64,000 bases of DNA, taken from assembly GCA_035441325.1 (NCBI GenBank), contig DAOROA010000005.1, positions 1 through 64,000 on the forward strand, in the 5' to 3' direction. This DNA comes from Competibacter_A sp002352125 (GTDB taxonomy: Bacteria > Pseudomonadota > Gammaproteobacteria > Competibacterales > Competibacteraceae). A program made the position numbers and the translations under genes. The notes beneath the pieces were generated by a model. That model had not been told where the DNA came from. It saw only the letters and a list, made by a program, of their open reading frames with translations, and made no database searches. This document shows positions 18,825 to 27,171 of this stretch, piece after piece. Position 1 is the first letter of the stretch; each line of letters begins with the position of its first letter.

Positions 18825-20972
18825 ATGGTCAGCTCTAGGCAAACCGCGCTGGTTGGTGCGGATTTCGACACTTGGCTGGACACGCTTCGAGTTTGCTGGT
18901 CGGCTTCTCAAATCGAGAGCGTCAGAAACGCTTACGCCCTGAGCGGCGAACCGGATTTGGCGGTCGCCGATCTGCTGGCCGACTTGGGCATGGAGCACGA
19001 CGTAGTAGCCGCCGCGCTATTGCACGAGCCGGTTGCGGCCGGCCGGATCAAGCTCAAGCTGGTCGAGGAAGAGTTTGGTTCGATGATCGCGCGCCTAGTG
19101 GACGGCATCGCTAGGCTCGACGCGATTGGCGAATTGCATCAGAACGGCCAGCACGTTGGTCGGCAGTTGGAAAACCTGCGCAAGATGCTGCTGGCGATGG
19201 CGCAGGACGTGCGGGTCGTGCTCATCAAGCTGGCGATGCGGTTGCACACTCTGCGCCAGCTTGGCCGGGGAGTGCCAGCCGAAGAACAGCAGCGCATCGC
19301 CCAAGAGACGCTGGATGTTTTCACGCCTTTGGCCAACCGGCTCGGAATCGGCCGCCTCAAGTGGGAAATGGAGGATTTGGCCCTGCGCTATCTGGACCCG
19401 GCGGTTTACAAGCAGATCGCCGCCGCGCTCGACGAACGCCGCGCCGACCGGGAACGCTACATCGCCCGGGTCATGGAGGAACTGCGCGGATATTTGCGGC
19501 AAGCTCATATCGGCGCCGAAGTTAGCGGCCGGGTCAAGCACATCTACAGCATCTGGCGGAAGATGCAGCGCAAGAAGCTATCGTTCGAGCAGATTTTCGA
19601 CGTGCGAGCGATGCGGGTGATGGTGGAGACGGTGAACGATTGCTACGCTGCGCTCGGCGTGGTGCACGCGCACTGGAACCACATTCATCGGGAGTTCGAC
19701 GACTACATCGCGCATCCCAAGCCCAACGGTTATCAGTCCTTGCATACAGCGGTGGTGGGGCCGGAAGGTCGAGCGGTAGAAGTGCAGATCCGAACTTTTA
19801 CGATGCACCAAAACGCCGAGCTGGGGGTCGCCGCCCATTGGCGTTATAAGGAAGATGACGAAGGGCCAGGCGACACGGCCGAACGGCAAATCGTTTGGCT
19901 GCGGCAGATGCTGGAATACCGGGACGAGGAGACGGACGATGGCGATCTGCTCGATCGGTTAAAAGCCGAAGCTTTTCAGGACCGGGTCTATGCCATCACC
20001 CCCAAGGGCGCCATCGTCGAGTTGCCCCAGGGGGCGACGCCGCTGGATTTCGCCTACCACATCCACACCGAAGTCGGGCATCGTTGCCGGGGCGCCAAGG
20101 TCAATGGCCGCATCGTGCCGCTGACCTACGAGCTCAAGAACGGCGAGCAGGTGGACGTGTTGACCGCCAAGACCGGCGGTCCGAGCCGCGACTGGCTCAG
20201 CCCGCATCTGGGTTACGCCAAGACCAACCGCGCCAGGGCCAAGATCCGGCAATGGTTCATCCAGCAAGATCAAGACAAAAGCATCGTGGCTGGCCGCACC
20301 GCGTTGGAGCGGGAATTTCAGCGGCTGGGCATCCGGCATCTCAAGCTGGAAAAGGTCGCCGAGAGGCTTGGCTTCTCCAAACCGGAAGATTTGTTCGCCG
20401 CCGTCGGCCACGGCGCGCTGACCACCGCCCAAGTGGTGGTCAAAATTCAAGATTTGCTCCCGGCACCGCCCGTCACCAAAGAGGGCCAGCCGACCGCGCG
20501 CAAGGCCAAACCGCCGGAGTCGAGCAAGGACAGCGTGCGGATTCGCGGAGTGGGTAGCCTGCTCACTCAGTTGGCGCAGTGCTGCCAGCCGGCGCCGTTC
20601 GAGCCGATTGCCGGTTACATCACCCAAGGACGCGGCGTGACTATCCACCGGCAGGATTGCGCCAATTTTCTCGGGCTGGCCAGCCAGCACCACGAGCGCA
20701 TCATCGAAGTGGGATGGGGCGAGACGCCGGCCACCTATCCGGTGGATATCATGATCGTCGCTCACGATCGTTCCGGGTTGCTGCGCGACATCGCTTCGAT
20801 TCTGGCCAATGACCAAGTCAACGTCTTGGGAGCAAATACCCTGACCGATAAGGAAACATCCATCGCCCGCATGGGGTTGACTCTCGAAATCACCGACGTG
20901 GTACAACTCAGTCGAGTGCTCGATAAAATCGGCCAGCTACCCAACGTCGTGGAGGCGTACCGGAAGAACTGA
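18825..20972 (+). CDS. relA: RelA-type (p)ppGpp synthetase
   Basis: A 715-residue long RSH protein. The pseudo-hydrolase region has LLHEP (His67) where active SpoT enzymes have an HD...ED motif, so hydrolase activity is probably lost. The synthetase domain carries EFDDYIAHPKPNGYQS (near residue 290), whose acidic EXDD marks monofunctional RelA rather than the RXKD of bifunctional enzymes. TGS (about 386-450) and C-terminal ACT (about 645-715) domains follow, for ribosome and tRNA sensing. The ATG at 18825 gives an N-terminus like E. coli RelA and has GGGGA 5 bases upstream; the ATG at 18819 is an alternative. The gene converges on hflD. Confidence 0.93.
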   Translation: MVSSRQTALVGADFDTWLDTLRVCWSASQIESVRNAYALSGEPDLAVADLLADLGMEHDVVAAALLHEPVAAGRIKLKLVEEEFGSMIARLVDGIARLDAIGELHQNGQHVGRQLENLRKMLLAMAQDVRVVLIKLAMRLHTLRQLGRGVPAEEQQRIAQETLDVFTPLANRLGIGRLKWEMEDLALRYLDPAVYKQIAAALDERRADRERYIARVMEELRGYLRQAHIGAEVSGRVKHIYSIWRKMQRKKLSFEQIFDVRAMRVMVETVNDCYAALGVVHAHWNHIHREFDDYIAHPKPNGYQSLHTAVVGPEGRAVEVQIRTFTMHQNAELGVAAHWRYKEDDEGPGDTAERQIVWLRQMLEYRDEETDDGDLLDRLKAEAFQDRVYAITPKGAIVELPQGATPLDFAYHIHTEVGHRCRGAKVNGRIVPLTYELKNGEQVDVLTAKTGGPSRDWLSPHLGYAKTNRARAKIRQWFIQQDQDKSIVAGRTALEREFQRLGIRHLKLEKVAERLGFSKPEDLFAAVGHGALTTAQVVVKIQDLLPAPPVTKEGQPTARKAKPPESSKDSVRIRGVGSLLTQLAQCCQPAPFEPIAGYITQGRGVTIHRQDCANFLGLASQHHERIIEVGWGETPATYPVDIMIVAHDRSGLLRDIASILANDQVNVLGANTLTDKETSIARMGLTLEITDVVQLSRVLDKIGQLPNVVEAYRKN

Positions 20973-20973
20973 A

Positions 20974-20996
20974 GCGGGCATTCAGACGATGCCCGC
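20974..20996. terminator. Hairpin at the convergent ends of relA and hflD
   Basis: A perfect inverted repeat GCGGGCAT/ATGCCCGC with a 7-base loop begins one base after the relA stop and overlaps the last codons of hflD. There is no T-run. It is probably a shared end structure for both transcripts. Confidence 0.5.
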
Positions 20997-21599
20997 CAAG
21001 AGCGCGCGGGTTTCCCGCAGCAAGGCGTTGCGCCGCAGCAGCAAGGTTAGCCGGTTGCCGCCGCTTTGCCGCCACAGGGTTGCCGCGCGAATACCGGCTA
21101 GCAACAACGCCCGGATTCGGTTGGTGTTCTCGGGGTTGTTCAAATAAACCTGGGCGCCGTTAACCATGATGCGTGGCGACAAGGTGCTGACGTTTTTAAG
21201 GTAGATATCCGCGAAGCGAGCAACGGTATTGCTGTGATTGACCGGAAAGTGGGATAGGTTTCGAATGATGTCTTCCAGGCTGGCGCCGATAGCCTGTAGC
21301 AAATCGGTGCGCCGGGACAGCTTGCGTTCCAAGCCCAGCAACGCGACCGCATATCGAGTCAATTCCATGTCGCGAGGATTGCCGAGCTGCTGCTCCAGCA
21401 GGCGCAGACCGGATTGCAAGTGGTCGGTTCCGCCGTAGACGTCACCGCTGCTGGTCGCATCGATCTTGAGCAAGCTGGCCAAACAGGTATCGACATCCTC
21501 CAAATTCGCTTGGCCGCGGCGAGCGATGCCGCGCACCAGATCGGCGGCTTGCAGGATAGCGGCCAGCGCGATGGTTCGGTCGTGGTCGGTCTGAGGCAT
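20982..21599 (-). CDS. hflD: HflD family protein (lysogenization regulator homologue)
   Basis: A 205-residue helical protein starting MPQTDHDRTIALAAILQAADLV, the typical HflD N-terminus, with LRLLEQQLG and GLERKLSRR further on. The open frame extends upstream, but that part is mnmA antisense sequence, so the ATG at 21599 is chosen. In E. coli HflD is a membrane-peripheral protein that lowers CII-dependent lysogeny of phage lambda; its everyday role is unclear. It follows mnmA after 5 bases, the same mnmA-hflD order as in E. coli. Confidence 0.9.
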   Translation of the reverse strand: MPQTDHDRTIALAAILQAADLVRGIARRGQANLEDVDTCLASLLKIDATSSGDVYGGTDHLQSGLRLLEQQLGNPRDMELTRYAVALLGLERKLSRRTDLLQAIGASLEDIIRNLSHFPVNHSNTVARFADIYLKNVSTLSPRIMVNGAQVYLNNPENTNRIRALLLAGIRAATLWRQSGGNRLTLLLRRNALLRETRALLAGIV

Positions 21600-21604
21600 G
21601 GGAG

Positions 21605-22693
21605 TTAGTCGCGGACGGCGTCGATTGTCCCACCGCCCAGGCATTCGTCTTCGAGATAAAAGACGACCGCTTGGCCAGGGGTGATGGCCCGTTGCGGTTC
21701 GGCGAAGCGAACGGTTGCGCCGTTCGCGTCCACCGATTCGAGCACGCAGGACTGATCTGATTGCCGGTAGCGAATCTTGGCTCGACAGCGCAAAGGCAAG
21801 GCTGGAGGAAAGCCGGCGATCCAGCGCAATTGCGAGGCTCGCAACCCGCCGTGAAGCAGTGCGGGATGATCGTGGCCTTGGGCGACGATCAGCGTGTTGC
21901 GTTCGAGGTTCTTGCCGACGACGTACCAAGGTTCGCCGCTGCCCCCGTGCCGGCCGCCGATGCCGAGCCCTTGTCGCTGGCCGATGGTATAAAATATCAA
22001 GCCACCGTGTTCGCCGAGCGGTTCGCCGTCGGCCGAGCGAATCGGCCCGGGCTGCGCGGGCAGATAGCGGCCCAGGAACTCTCGGAACCGGCGCTCGCCG
22101 ATGAAACAGATACCGGTGCTGTCCTTCTTGTCGTGGGTGACAAAGCCTGCCGCCGCCGCTCGTTCCCGCACTTGCCGCTTGGATAGCTCACCGATTGGAA
22201 ACAGCGCGCCGGCCAGTTGATTCTGATCGAGACCGTACAGGAAGTAACTCTGATCTTTGCCGGAATCGCAGCCTTTGAGGAGGTGTTGTCGACCGTCGCG
22301 CGTCGCGCGTCGCGCGTAGTGGCCAGTGGCGATACGGTCAGCTCCCAACCGTCGGGCGTAGTCGAGAAAAGCCTTGAACTTGATTTCGGTGTTGCACAGC
22401 GTGTCGGGATTGGGAGTCCGACCGCAGCGGTATTCATCCAGGAAGTGGCGGAATACTCGATCACGGTATTCGGCGGCGAAGTTGACCTGGTGCAACGGAA
22501 TATCTAGCGTTTCGCACACCGATTTGGCGTCTTCTAGATCTTCCGCTGCGGCACAGTAGCCGACCTCGTAGGAATCCTCCCAGTTTTTCATGAACACTCC
22601 ATGTACCTCGTGTCCCTGTTCGACTAGCAGCAGGGCGGCCACCGAAGAATCCACGCCGCCGGACAGACCGACGACAATCCGAGTTTTGGACAT
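21605..22693 (-). CDS. mnmA: tRNA-specific 2-thiouridylase MnmA
   Basis: A 362-residue enzyme that thiolates U34 of tRNA-Lys, Glu and Gln using sulfur relayed from TusE. The ATP pyrophosphatase P-loop is GLSGGVDSSVAA (residues 9-20). The two catalytic cysteines are Cys100 in PDTLCNTEIKF and Cys196 in DSTGICFIGE. The C-terminal barrel completes a normal-length protein. Three tandem GTCGCGC heptamers lie inside the gene at 22295-22315, but the encoded ARRATRDG stretch is not longer than in relatives. It is first in the mnmA-hflD operon. Confidence 0.97.
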   Translation of the reverse strand: MSKTRIVVGLSGGVDSSVAALLLVEQGHEVHGVFMKNWEDSYEVGYCAAAEDLEDAKSVCETLDIPLHQVNFAAEYRDRVFRHFLDEYRCGRTPNPDTLCNTEIKFKAFLDYARRLGADRIATGHYARRATRDGRQHLLKGCDSGKDQSYFLYGLDQNQLAGALFPIGELSKRQVRERAAAAGFVTHDKKDSTGICFIGERRFREFLGRYLPAQPGPIRSADGEPLGEHGGLIFYTIGQRQGLGIGGRHGGSGEPWYVVGKNLERNTLIVAQGHDHPALLHGGLRASQLRWIAGFPPALPLRCRAKIRYRQSDQSCVLESVDANGATVRFAEPQRAITPGQAVVFYLEDECLGGGTIDAVRD

Positions 22694-22923
22694 CGACGAG
22701 AAACGAAACGGGTTTGGTGATTAGGTTGAGGTGGAGCGAAGCGATGTTTGCAAGAATTGTATGATAGCAAAGGCACCGCAACTGGACACCGATTGGCAGC
22801 CAAAGAAGTGATGGATCCGCACGGGACGGAGGAGGGGGGAATAGCGATTTTCGGGCGGCGCAACGGGATCGCGCCCGATCCACCGGCGTAACGCGTCGAT
22901 GGATCGGTAAATCGGATGGGAAA

Positions 22924-23265
22924 TTATTTGCTGATCGGCAAGCTGTCTTGAACCAGCTTATCGAATTCGGCTTTGAAGCGGGTCGTCAGATCGGTTAACG
23001 CTTTGGAGTCGTCCAAAAGCTTCTGATGGAGGTTGGCGATCGATTCTGCTTGGCCGGTCAAAAAATCTCGCAGACTATCGGGATTGTCGATATTGGCGGC
23101 GGCTTTTATCCGGCCTATCGCCAGATCGATGTACGATTGCAGCGTGTTGAGCTGGAAATTGACCAAAGCTTCCAGATTGGCGGCCGAGAGCTTGTTGGCC
23201 TTGATGACGGGATTCAGGAAAGTTTGATACTGCTCGGAAATTTTGGTGAGCGCTTCATTTGCCAT
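22924..23265 (-). CDS. Phasin family protein (PHA granule-associated)
   Basis: A 113-residue, mostly helical, amphipathic protein of the phasin family, with NLEALVNFQLNTLQSYIDLA and the heptad-like SIANLHQKLLDDSKALTDLT. Phasins coat polyhydroxyalkanoate granules and limit their size. It is shorter than many phasins but within range. It is divergent from rdgC, and the shared 197-base region holds CTGC/GCAG palindromes like the binding sites reported for the PHA regulator PhaR, consistent with PHA-linked control. No PHA synthase is in the window. Confidence 0.8.
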   Translation of the reverse strand: MANEALTKISEQYQTFLNPVIKANKLSAANLEALVNFQLNTLQSYIDLAIGRIKAAANIDNPDSLRDFLTGQAESIANLHQKLLDDSKALTDLTTRFKAEFDKLVQDSLPISK

Positions 23266-23325
23266 GCCAGGTCTCCGCGAGGATGTTGGTCGAAGATCGT
23301 CGATCCTATCGAAATTTCGCGATGC

Positions 23326-23354
23326 AGCATAACGCTATTTTTGCTGCAATGCAA
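23326..23354 (-). promoter_or_regulatory. Candidate sigma70-type promoter for the phasin gene
   Basis: On the minus strand TTGCAT (plus 23349-23354) and TATGCT (plus 23326-23331) are separated by 17 bases and lie about 60-90 bases upstream of the phasin ATG. The match to consensus is moderate, and the call is by inspection only. Confidence 0.35.
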
Positions 23355-23372
23355 TATGATGCCGACGTTTCG

Positions 23373-23383
23373 CTGCCGCGCAG
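23373..23383. promoter_or_regulatory. CTGC-N3-GCAG palindrome, possible PhaR operator
   Basis: CTGC-CGC-GCAG is an exact match to the CTGC-N3-GCAG form that I recall for PhaR repressor sites near phasin genes. A near copy (CTGC-AAT-GCAA) lies at 23344-23354, over the candidate phasin -35 box. No phaR gene is in the window. Confidence 0.35.
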
Positions 23384-23401
23384 CATAACGGGTGGACCGA
23401 G

Positions 23402-23431
23402 TTGGTGACGAGCAAACGGTTGGCAGATAAT
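23402..23431 (+). promoter_or_regulatory. Candidate promoter for rdgC
   Basis: TTGGTG (23402-23407) and GATAAT (23426-23431) are separated by 18 bases and end 31 bases before the rdgC ATG. The -10 is one base off consensus, the -35 weaker. Confidence 0.35.
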
Positions 23432-23462
23432 ACTCAACTTTTGCACGAAAGTATCTTTCCCA

Positions 23463-24365
23463 ATGTGGTTTAAAAATCTGACTCTATTTAGACTGGTCGA
23501 ACGGTTTTCTCCAACGCCCGAGGCGCTGGCGGCGCGATTGGCGCAGCGCGCTTTCCAGCCTTGCCCCAGTTTTCAGCCAAGCGCTGCCGGTTGGGTGCCG
23601 CCGTTGGGTCGCAAGGCGCTCGATTTGGTTCATGTTGTGGCGGGACGATCCTTGCTGTGCTTGCGGGTCGAAGAGAAAATACTGCCGGCCAGCGTGCTCA
23701 ATCAGGCGGTGGCCGAGCGCGTCGCCATGATCGAAGACCAGCGACAACGGCCGGTGCGGCACAAGGAAAAGCAGGAATTGCGCGATCAGCTTCTTCAGGA
23801 GTTACTGCCCCGCGCTTTGGTCCGTAGCCGGCACGGCTATGCTTATCTGGATACGATGGGCGGCTGGTTGGTGATCGATAGCGCAAGCCCCCGTGGAGTT
23901 GAGGAGATCATCGGCACGTTGCGCAAGACGCTAGATGTTTTGCCCATTGCTCCACCCGAGGTCAGGCAATCCGTGACGGCGACGATGACCGCCTGGCTGG
24001 TCGAGAGGTGTGCGCCGGCGGGATTCGAATTTGGCGATAGTTGCGAATTGCGGGAGATGGGAGAAGCCGGTGGCGTCGTGCGTTGCCGAGGTCAGGATTT
24101 GACCGGCGACGAAATCCGTGCCCATCTGGTGGCTGGCAAGCAGGTTACCCAGCTCGGTTTGGTCTGGAACGGACGGATCGCTTTCGTGCTGGACGAAATG
24201 CTGGTGATCCGCCGGCTGCGATTTCTCGACATAGTGCGGGAATCGTTGCAGGATACGGCGACCGATTCTCCCGAGGCTGTGTTCGATGCCGAATTCGCGT
24301 TGATGGCTGGAGAACTGGCTCTTTTGTTGCCACTCTTGTTGGAGCTGTTTGGAGGCGAGGCGTAG
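23463..24365 (+). CDS. rdgC: Recombination-associated protein RdgC
   Basis: A 300-residue RdgC protein. It begins MWFKNLTLFRL (family start) and contains FQPCPSFQPSAAGWVPPLG, then VVAGRSLLCLRVEEKILP, and the PRALVRSRHGYAYLDT segment. RdgC forms a dimeric ring around double-stranded DNA and restrains RecA-dependent exchange. Length is typical. It is transcribed divergently from the phasin gene. Confidence 0.95.
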   Translation: MWFKNLTLFRLVERFSPTPEALAARLAQRAFQPCPSFQPSAAGWVPPLGRKALDLVHVVAGRSLLCLRVEEKILPASVLNQAVAERVAMIEDQRQRPVRHKEKQELRDQLLQELLPRALVRSRHGYAYLDTMGGWLVIDSASPRGVEEIIGTLRKTLDVLPIAPPEVRQSVTATMTAWLVERCAPAGFEFGDSCELREMGEAGGVVRCRGQDLTGDEIRAHLVAGKQVTQLGLVWNGRIAFVLDEMLVIRRLRFLDIVRESLQDTATDSPEAVFDAEFALMAGELALLLPLLLELFGGEA

Positions 24366-24571
24366 CGATATGCGGGAAAGAGCGGTAACGGGCGCAGGGG
24401 CGGGACGAACGGTCCCAGGTTTTGGCGAGAATGGCGCACGCTATGCGAGCGCATATTTCCTCGATTGCCGATGGTATCGGTGCGATACATCATCTGGTTG
24501 TCGAGTATGCTGATATTTTCGCACGAACGATGCCAGGGCTCGAAAAATCCGGCGGCCCGGAAGGAATGTAC

Positions 24572-25624
24572 ATGAGCATTTGGCGACTGACGGGCTTGTT
24601 TGTGTTGATCGGAGTTGGAGCGATCATCGCGATAGCCGGCTGGCTGATGATGCGCTATACGCGGGCTCGGAAACGGCTGACCGAGGAACGGCTGCTAGCG
24701 GCAAGACGGGCGGCGGCGGAACGGACGGCGGCGGAGCAGGCCGCGGCGGAGCAGGCCGCGGCGAAAAGCGAAGCGGTCGCGCGGACGGCGGCGGAACGGG
24801 CGGCGGCGAAACGAGCGGCGGCGGAGCAGATGGCGGCGGAGCAGACGGCGGCGGAGAAAGCTGCCTTGGAGCAGGCTATCGCCGAATGGGCAGCGGCGGA
24901 GCAAGCCGAAGCCGATCGCGTGCAACTGCGCCACTCCAAAGAGGAGCGACGGGAAACCGAACAGCTTGAGGGGCGAATGCGGGCCGTCGAGGAGGCTATC
25001 GCCGAATGGCTCGAATCAGAACAAGAAGGCAACCGGCTGGATGTCGCCGCAACACCAGACAAATCGCCGAGGAAAGCCTACACCCGAACTGAAGCGATCC
25101 ATCAGCAAGTCCGGCTCGCGGCCGAGAAGGTCGCAAAAGAAATGGCCGAGTTGGAGTTCATCAAAAACCGCATCGAGGCCGGTGTGGATTTTTTGCCGCT
25201 CGAATTCAAGCAGACCATCGACGAATGGAAGAAGGGTCGAATTTTGCGACACAGCACCTTCGACGATCTCAAACTCAAATTCCGCTATAAAGCTTATTCG
25301 ATCGAAGACGGTTACGAGCTGCTGTATCTGTACAACGATTGGCTCGGTCAGCAACGCCAGAAGCTCCGGGTGTTCATCCGTTTGCTCGGTACCGAAGTGG
25401 ACAAGACCGAGAGCATTCAGGCGGCCATCGAGCAGACGGAATATCGCGAGCGCGAAAAATATTTGGAGATGGATGTAGACGTGATTTTTACCCTGCACGA
25501 TATTCGCGCCATTCTGGAAAAATTGATCGGGATGGAAACCATTCTCAAACAGCTTGAAGAAGTTTGCCGCAAGCGCTCGGAGCAGATCATCGCGCCTTCG
25601 TGGGAAGCAAAGGGGTCTTTGTAG
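24572..25624 (+). CDS. Membrane-anchored Ala/Glu-rich coiled-coil protein of unknown function
   Basis: About 350 residues from the ATG at 24572, chosen because GGAAGGA lies 6 bases upstream; the frame stays open to 24422 and a longer start cannot be excluded. One N-terminal transmembrane helix (LTGLFVLIGVGAIIAIAGWL) is followed by a long low-complexity stretch (about residues 45-120) of repeated AAEQ/AAER units, encoded by imperfect GCGGCGGAGC-type DNA repeats. This should form a long helix. The last 180 residues are a normal-complexity helical domain that I do not recognise (ILRHSTFDDLKLKFRYKAYS). The architecture recalls TolA-like spanning proteins, but no TolA domain is seen. Confidence 0.65.
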   Translation: MSIWRLTGLFVLIGVGAIIAIAGWLMMRYTRARKRLTEERLLAARRAAAERTAAEQAAAEQAAAKSEAVARTAAERAAAKRAAAEQMAAEQTAAEKAALEQAIAEWAAAEQAEADRVQLRHSKEERRETEQLEGRMRAVEEAIAEWLESEQEGNRLDVAATPDKSPRKAYTRTEAIHQQVRLAAEKVAKEMAELEFIKNRIEAGVDFLPLEFKQTIDEWKKGRILRHSTFDDLKLKFRYKAYSIEDGYELLYLYNDWLGQQRQKLRVFIRLLGTEVDKTESIQAAIEQTEYREREKYLEMDVDVIFTLHDIRAILEKLIGMETILKQLEEVCRKRSEQIIAPSWEAKGSL

Positions 25625-25930
25625 CAGCCGGTCGGCCAGCTTGTTCGGATCGCCGGAACGCAGCAAGCCCGCCGCCGCCAAATTCATCAGGGTTGAGGAG
25701 CGGAGCGCCGCCGCTGGCGAATGCCGGGCCGATTCCGGCGGTTGTGCAAACGGCAGCGCAAACGGCGCCAATACGGCTATAATCGTTTTGGGTTGCGGAA
25801 ATATCGCCGTCTGTTAGGGTTTTATCGTTGGCCGGAATCTCCGATTGCTGCTTTGGGTTCCGCGCCCGGTTTCTCCGTTTCGAAAATAGCAAAATCCGAT
25901 AGCTCGTGACTGGAACAAAGGGAAACGCTT
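25625..25930 (+). promoter_or_regulatory. Leader/promoter region of the liv operon
   Basis: 306 bases with no credible gene. A perfect -10 hexamer TATAAT occurs at 25778-25783, about 147 bases before the binding-protein ATG, but with no good -35 box at the right distance. No riboswitch was recognised. Confidence 0.35.
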
Positions 25931-27091
25931 ATGCGAAAAGTGTTGTCGCTGTTGATACCCGTACTTTTGTGCTCTTTTGGCCTCGATGCTTGGGGAGCCG
26001 AGAAGACCTTGAAACTGGGCGTCATCGCCGAGCTCACTGGCGATATGCCCGCCGTGGGGGCCTCGTGCAAGAATGCCGCCGAGATGGCCATCAAGGAAGT
26101 CAACGCCGCCGGCGGTTTGCAGGTGGGCAAAGAGAAGATGAAGGTGCAACTGGTGGTGGAAGATAACGCCGGCAAGGCCGACCAATCCGCCGCCGCCGCC
26201 CAGAAACTCATCACCCAGGACGAAGTGCTGGCCATCGTCGGCCCCAACGCCAGCCGCTACGCGATTCCCGCCTCAGAAATCGCCGAAAGCTCCGAAACGG
26301 TGCTGATCACCCCGTGGTCCACCAATCCCAAGACCACGCTGGACGCCACCACCAACCAGCCCAAGAAATACGTGTTCCGGGCTTGCTTTATCGATCCTTT
26401 CCAGGGTGGCGTACTGGCCAAGTTCGCGCTGGAGAAGCTGAAAGCCAAGAAGGCAGCGGTGCTGTACGACGTGGCATCCGACTACAACAAGGGTATCGCC
26501 GAAGTTTTCAAGGCCAATTACGAAAAACAGGGTGGCAAGATCGTTGCGTTCGAGACTTACACCACCAACGACAAGGACTTTTCGGCGCAGTTGACCAAGA
26601 TCAAGGACGCCAAGCCCGACGTGATCTTCCTGCCGAATTACTACAGCGAGGTGCCGTTGCAGGTGCAGCAGGCCAAGCGACTAGGCATCAACGTTCCCTT
26701 CATCGGTAGCGATTCCTGGGGTAGCAATGAGCTGCTGACTCTGGGTGGCGCCGATCTGAACGGCTATTACTTCAGCACTCACTACGCCGCCGACAACGCC
26801 GCGCCGGTCGCCAAGAAGTTCATCGAAGACTACGAAAAGGCCTACGGTGCCAAGCCGGATGATGTGGCGGCCCTGACTTACGATGCGTTCGGATTGTTGT
26901 TCGGCTCGATCAAGAGCGCCGGCAAGGCTGACCGCGAGGCGATCCGCGCCGCGCTGTCCACGCTGCCGAGCTACAAGGGCGTCACCGGCGACATGAAGTT
27001 CAAAGCCGATTCGCGCGATCCGATCAAGAGCGCGGTGATTTTGCAGATCAAGGACGGCAAGTTCACCTACTTCACCAATGCCAATCCCTGA
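25931..27091 (+). CDS. Branched-chain amino acid ABC transporter substrate-binding protein
   Basis: A 386-residue periplasmic binding protein (LivJ/LivK-like, Peripla_BP_6). A signal peptide (core VLSLLIPVLLCSFGL) precedes a mature protein starting near AEKTLKLGVIAELTGDMPA. Family features follow: DEVLAIVGPNASRYAIP, the hinge region KKAAVLYDVASDYNKG and DVIFLPNYY. It delivers Leu/Ile/Val or related ligands to the LivHM permease encoded downstream. A terminator lies between it and livH, which probably makes the binding protein the most abundant product. The exact ligand cannot be told. Confidence 0.93.
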   Translation: MRKVLSLLIPVLLCSFGLDAWGAEKTLKLGVIAELTGDMPAVGASCKNAAEMAIKEVNAAGGLQVGKEKMKVQLVVEDNAGKADQSAAAAQKLITQDEVLAIVGPNASRYAIPASEIAESSETVLITPWSTNPKTTLDATTNQPKKYVFRACFIDPFQGGVLAKFALEKLKAKKAAVLYDVASDYNKGIAEVFKANYEKQGGKIVAFETYTTNDKDFSAQLTKIKDAKPDVIFLPNYYSEVPLQVQQAKRLGINVPFIGSDSWGSNELLTLGGADLNGYYFSTHYAADNAAPVAKKFIEDYEKAYGAKPDDVAALTYDAFGLLFGSIKSAGKADREAIRAALSTLPSYKGVTGDMKFKADSRDPIKSAVILQIKDGKFTYFTNANP

Positions 27092-27121
27092 TCGATTGGT
27101 GTTGATGGTGTAAGGTAGCGC

Positions 27122-27150
27122 AAGGGCGGCCCTCAGTGGGCCGCCTTTCT
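27122..27150 (+). terminator. Intrinsic terminator between binding protein and livH
   Basis: An 11-bp stem built on GGCGGCCC (27125-27132) and GGGCCGCC (27138-27145) with loop TCAGT, followed by TTTCTT. It lies about 30 bases after the binding-protein stop and 22 bases before livH. Partial read-through would give differential expression. Confidence 0.8.
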
Positions 27151-27171
27151 TATTAACCGGCAGTAGGGTAG

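Noticed and set aside
18825..20972. Bifunctional SpoT/Rel
   Set aside because: The HD motif is replaced by HEP and the synthetase has the RelA-type EXDD motif.
22295..22315. Three tandem GTCGCGC heptamers in mnmA as a phase-variable repeat
   Set aside because: The encoded stretch has normal length compared with MnmA proteins I know, and three units are too few to support phase variation.
24580..24969. A Gly-rich open frame inside the Ala-rich gene
   Set aside because: It is the same GCGGCGGAGC-type repeat read in another frame.
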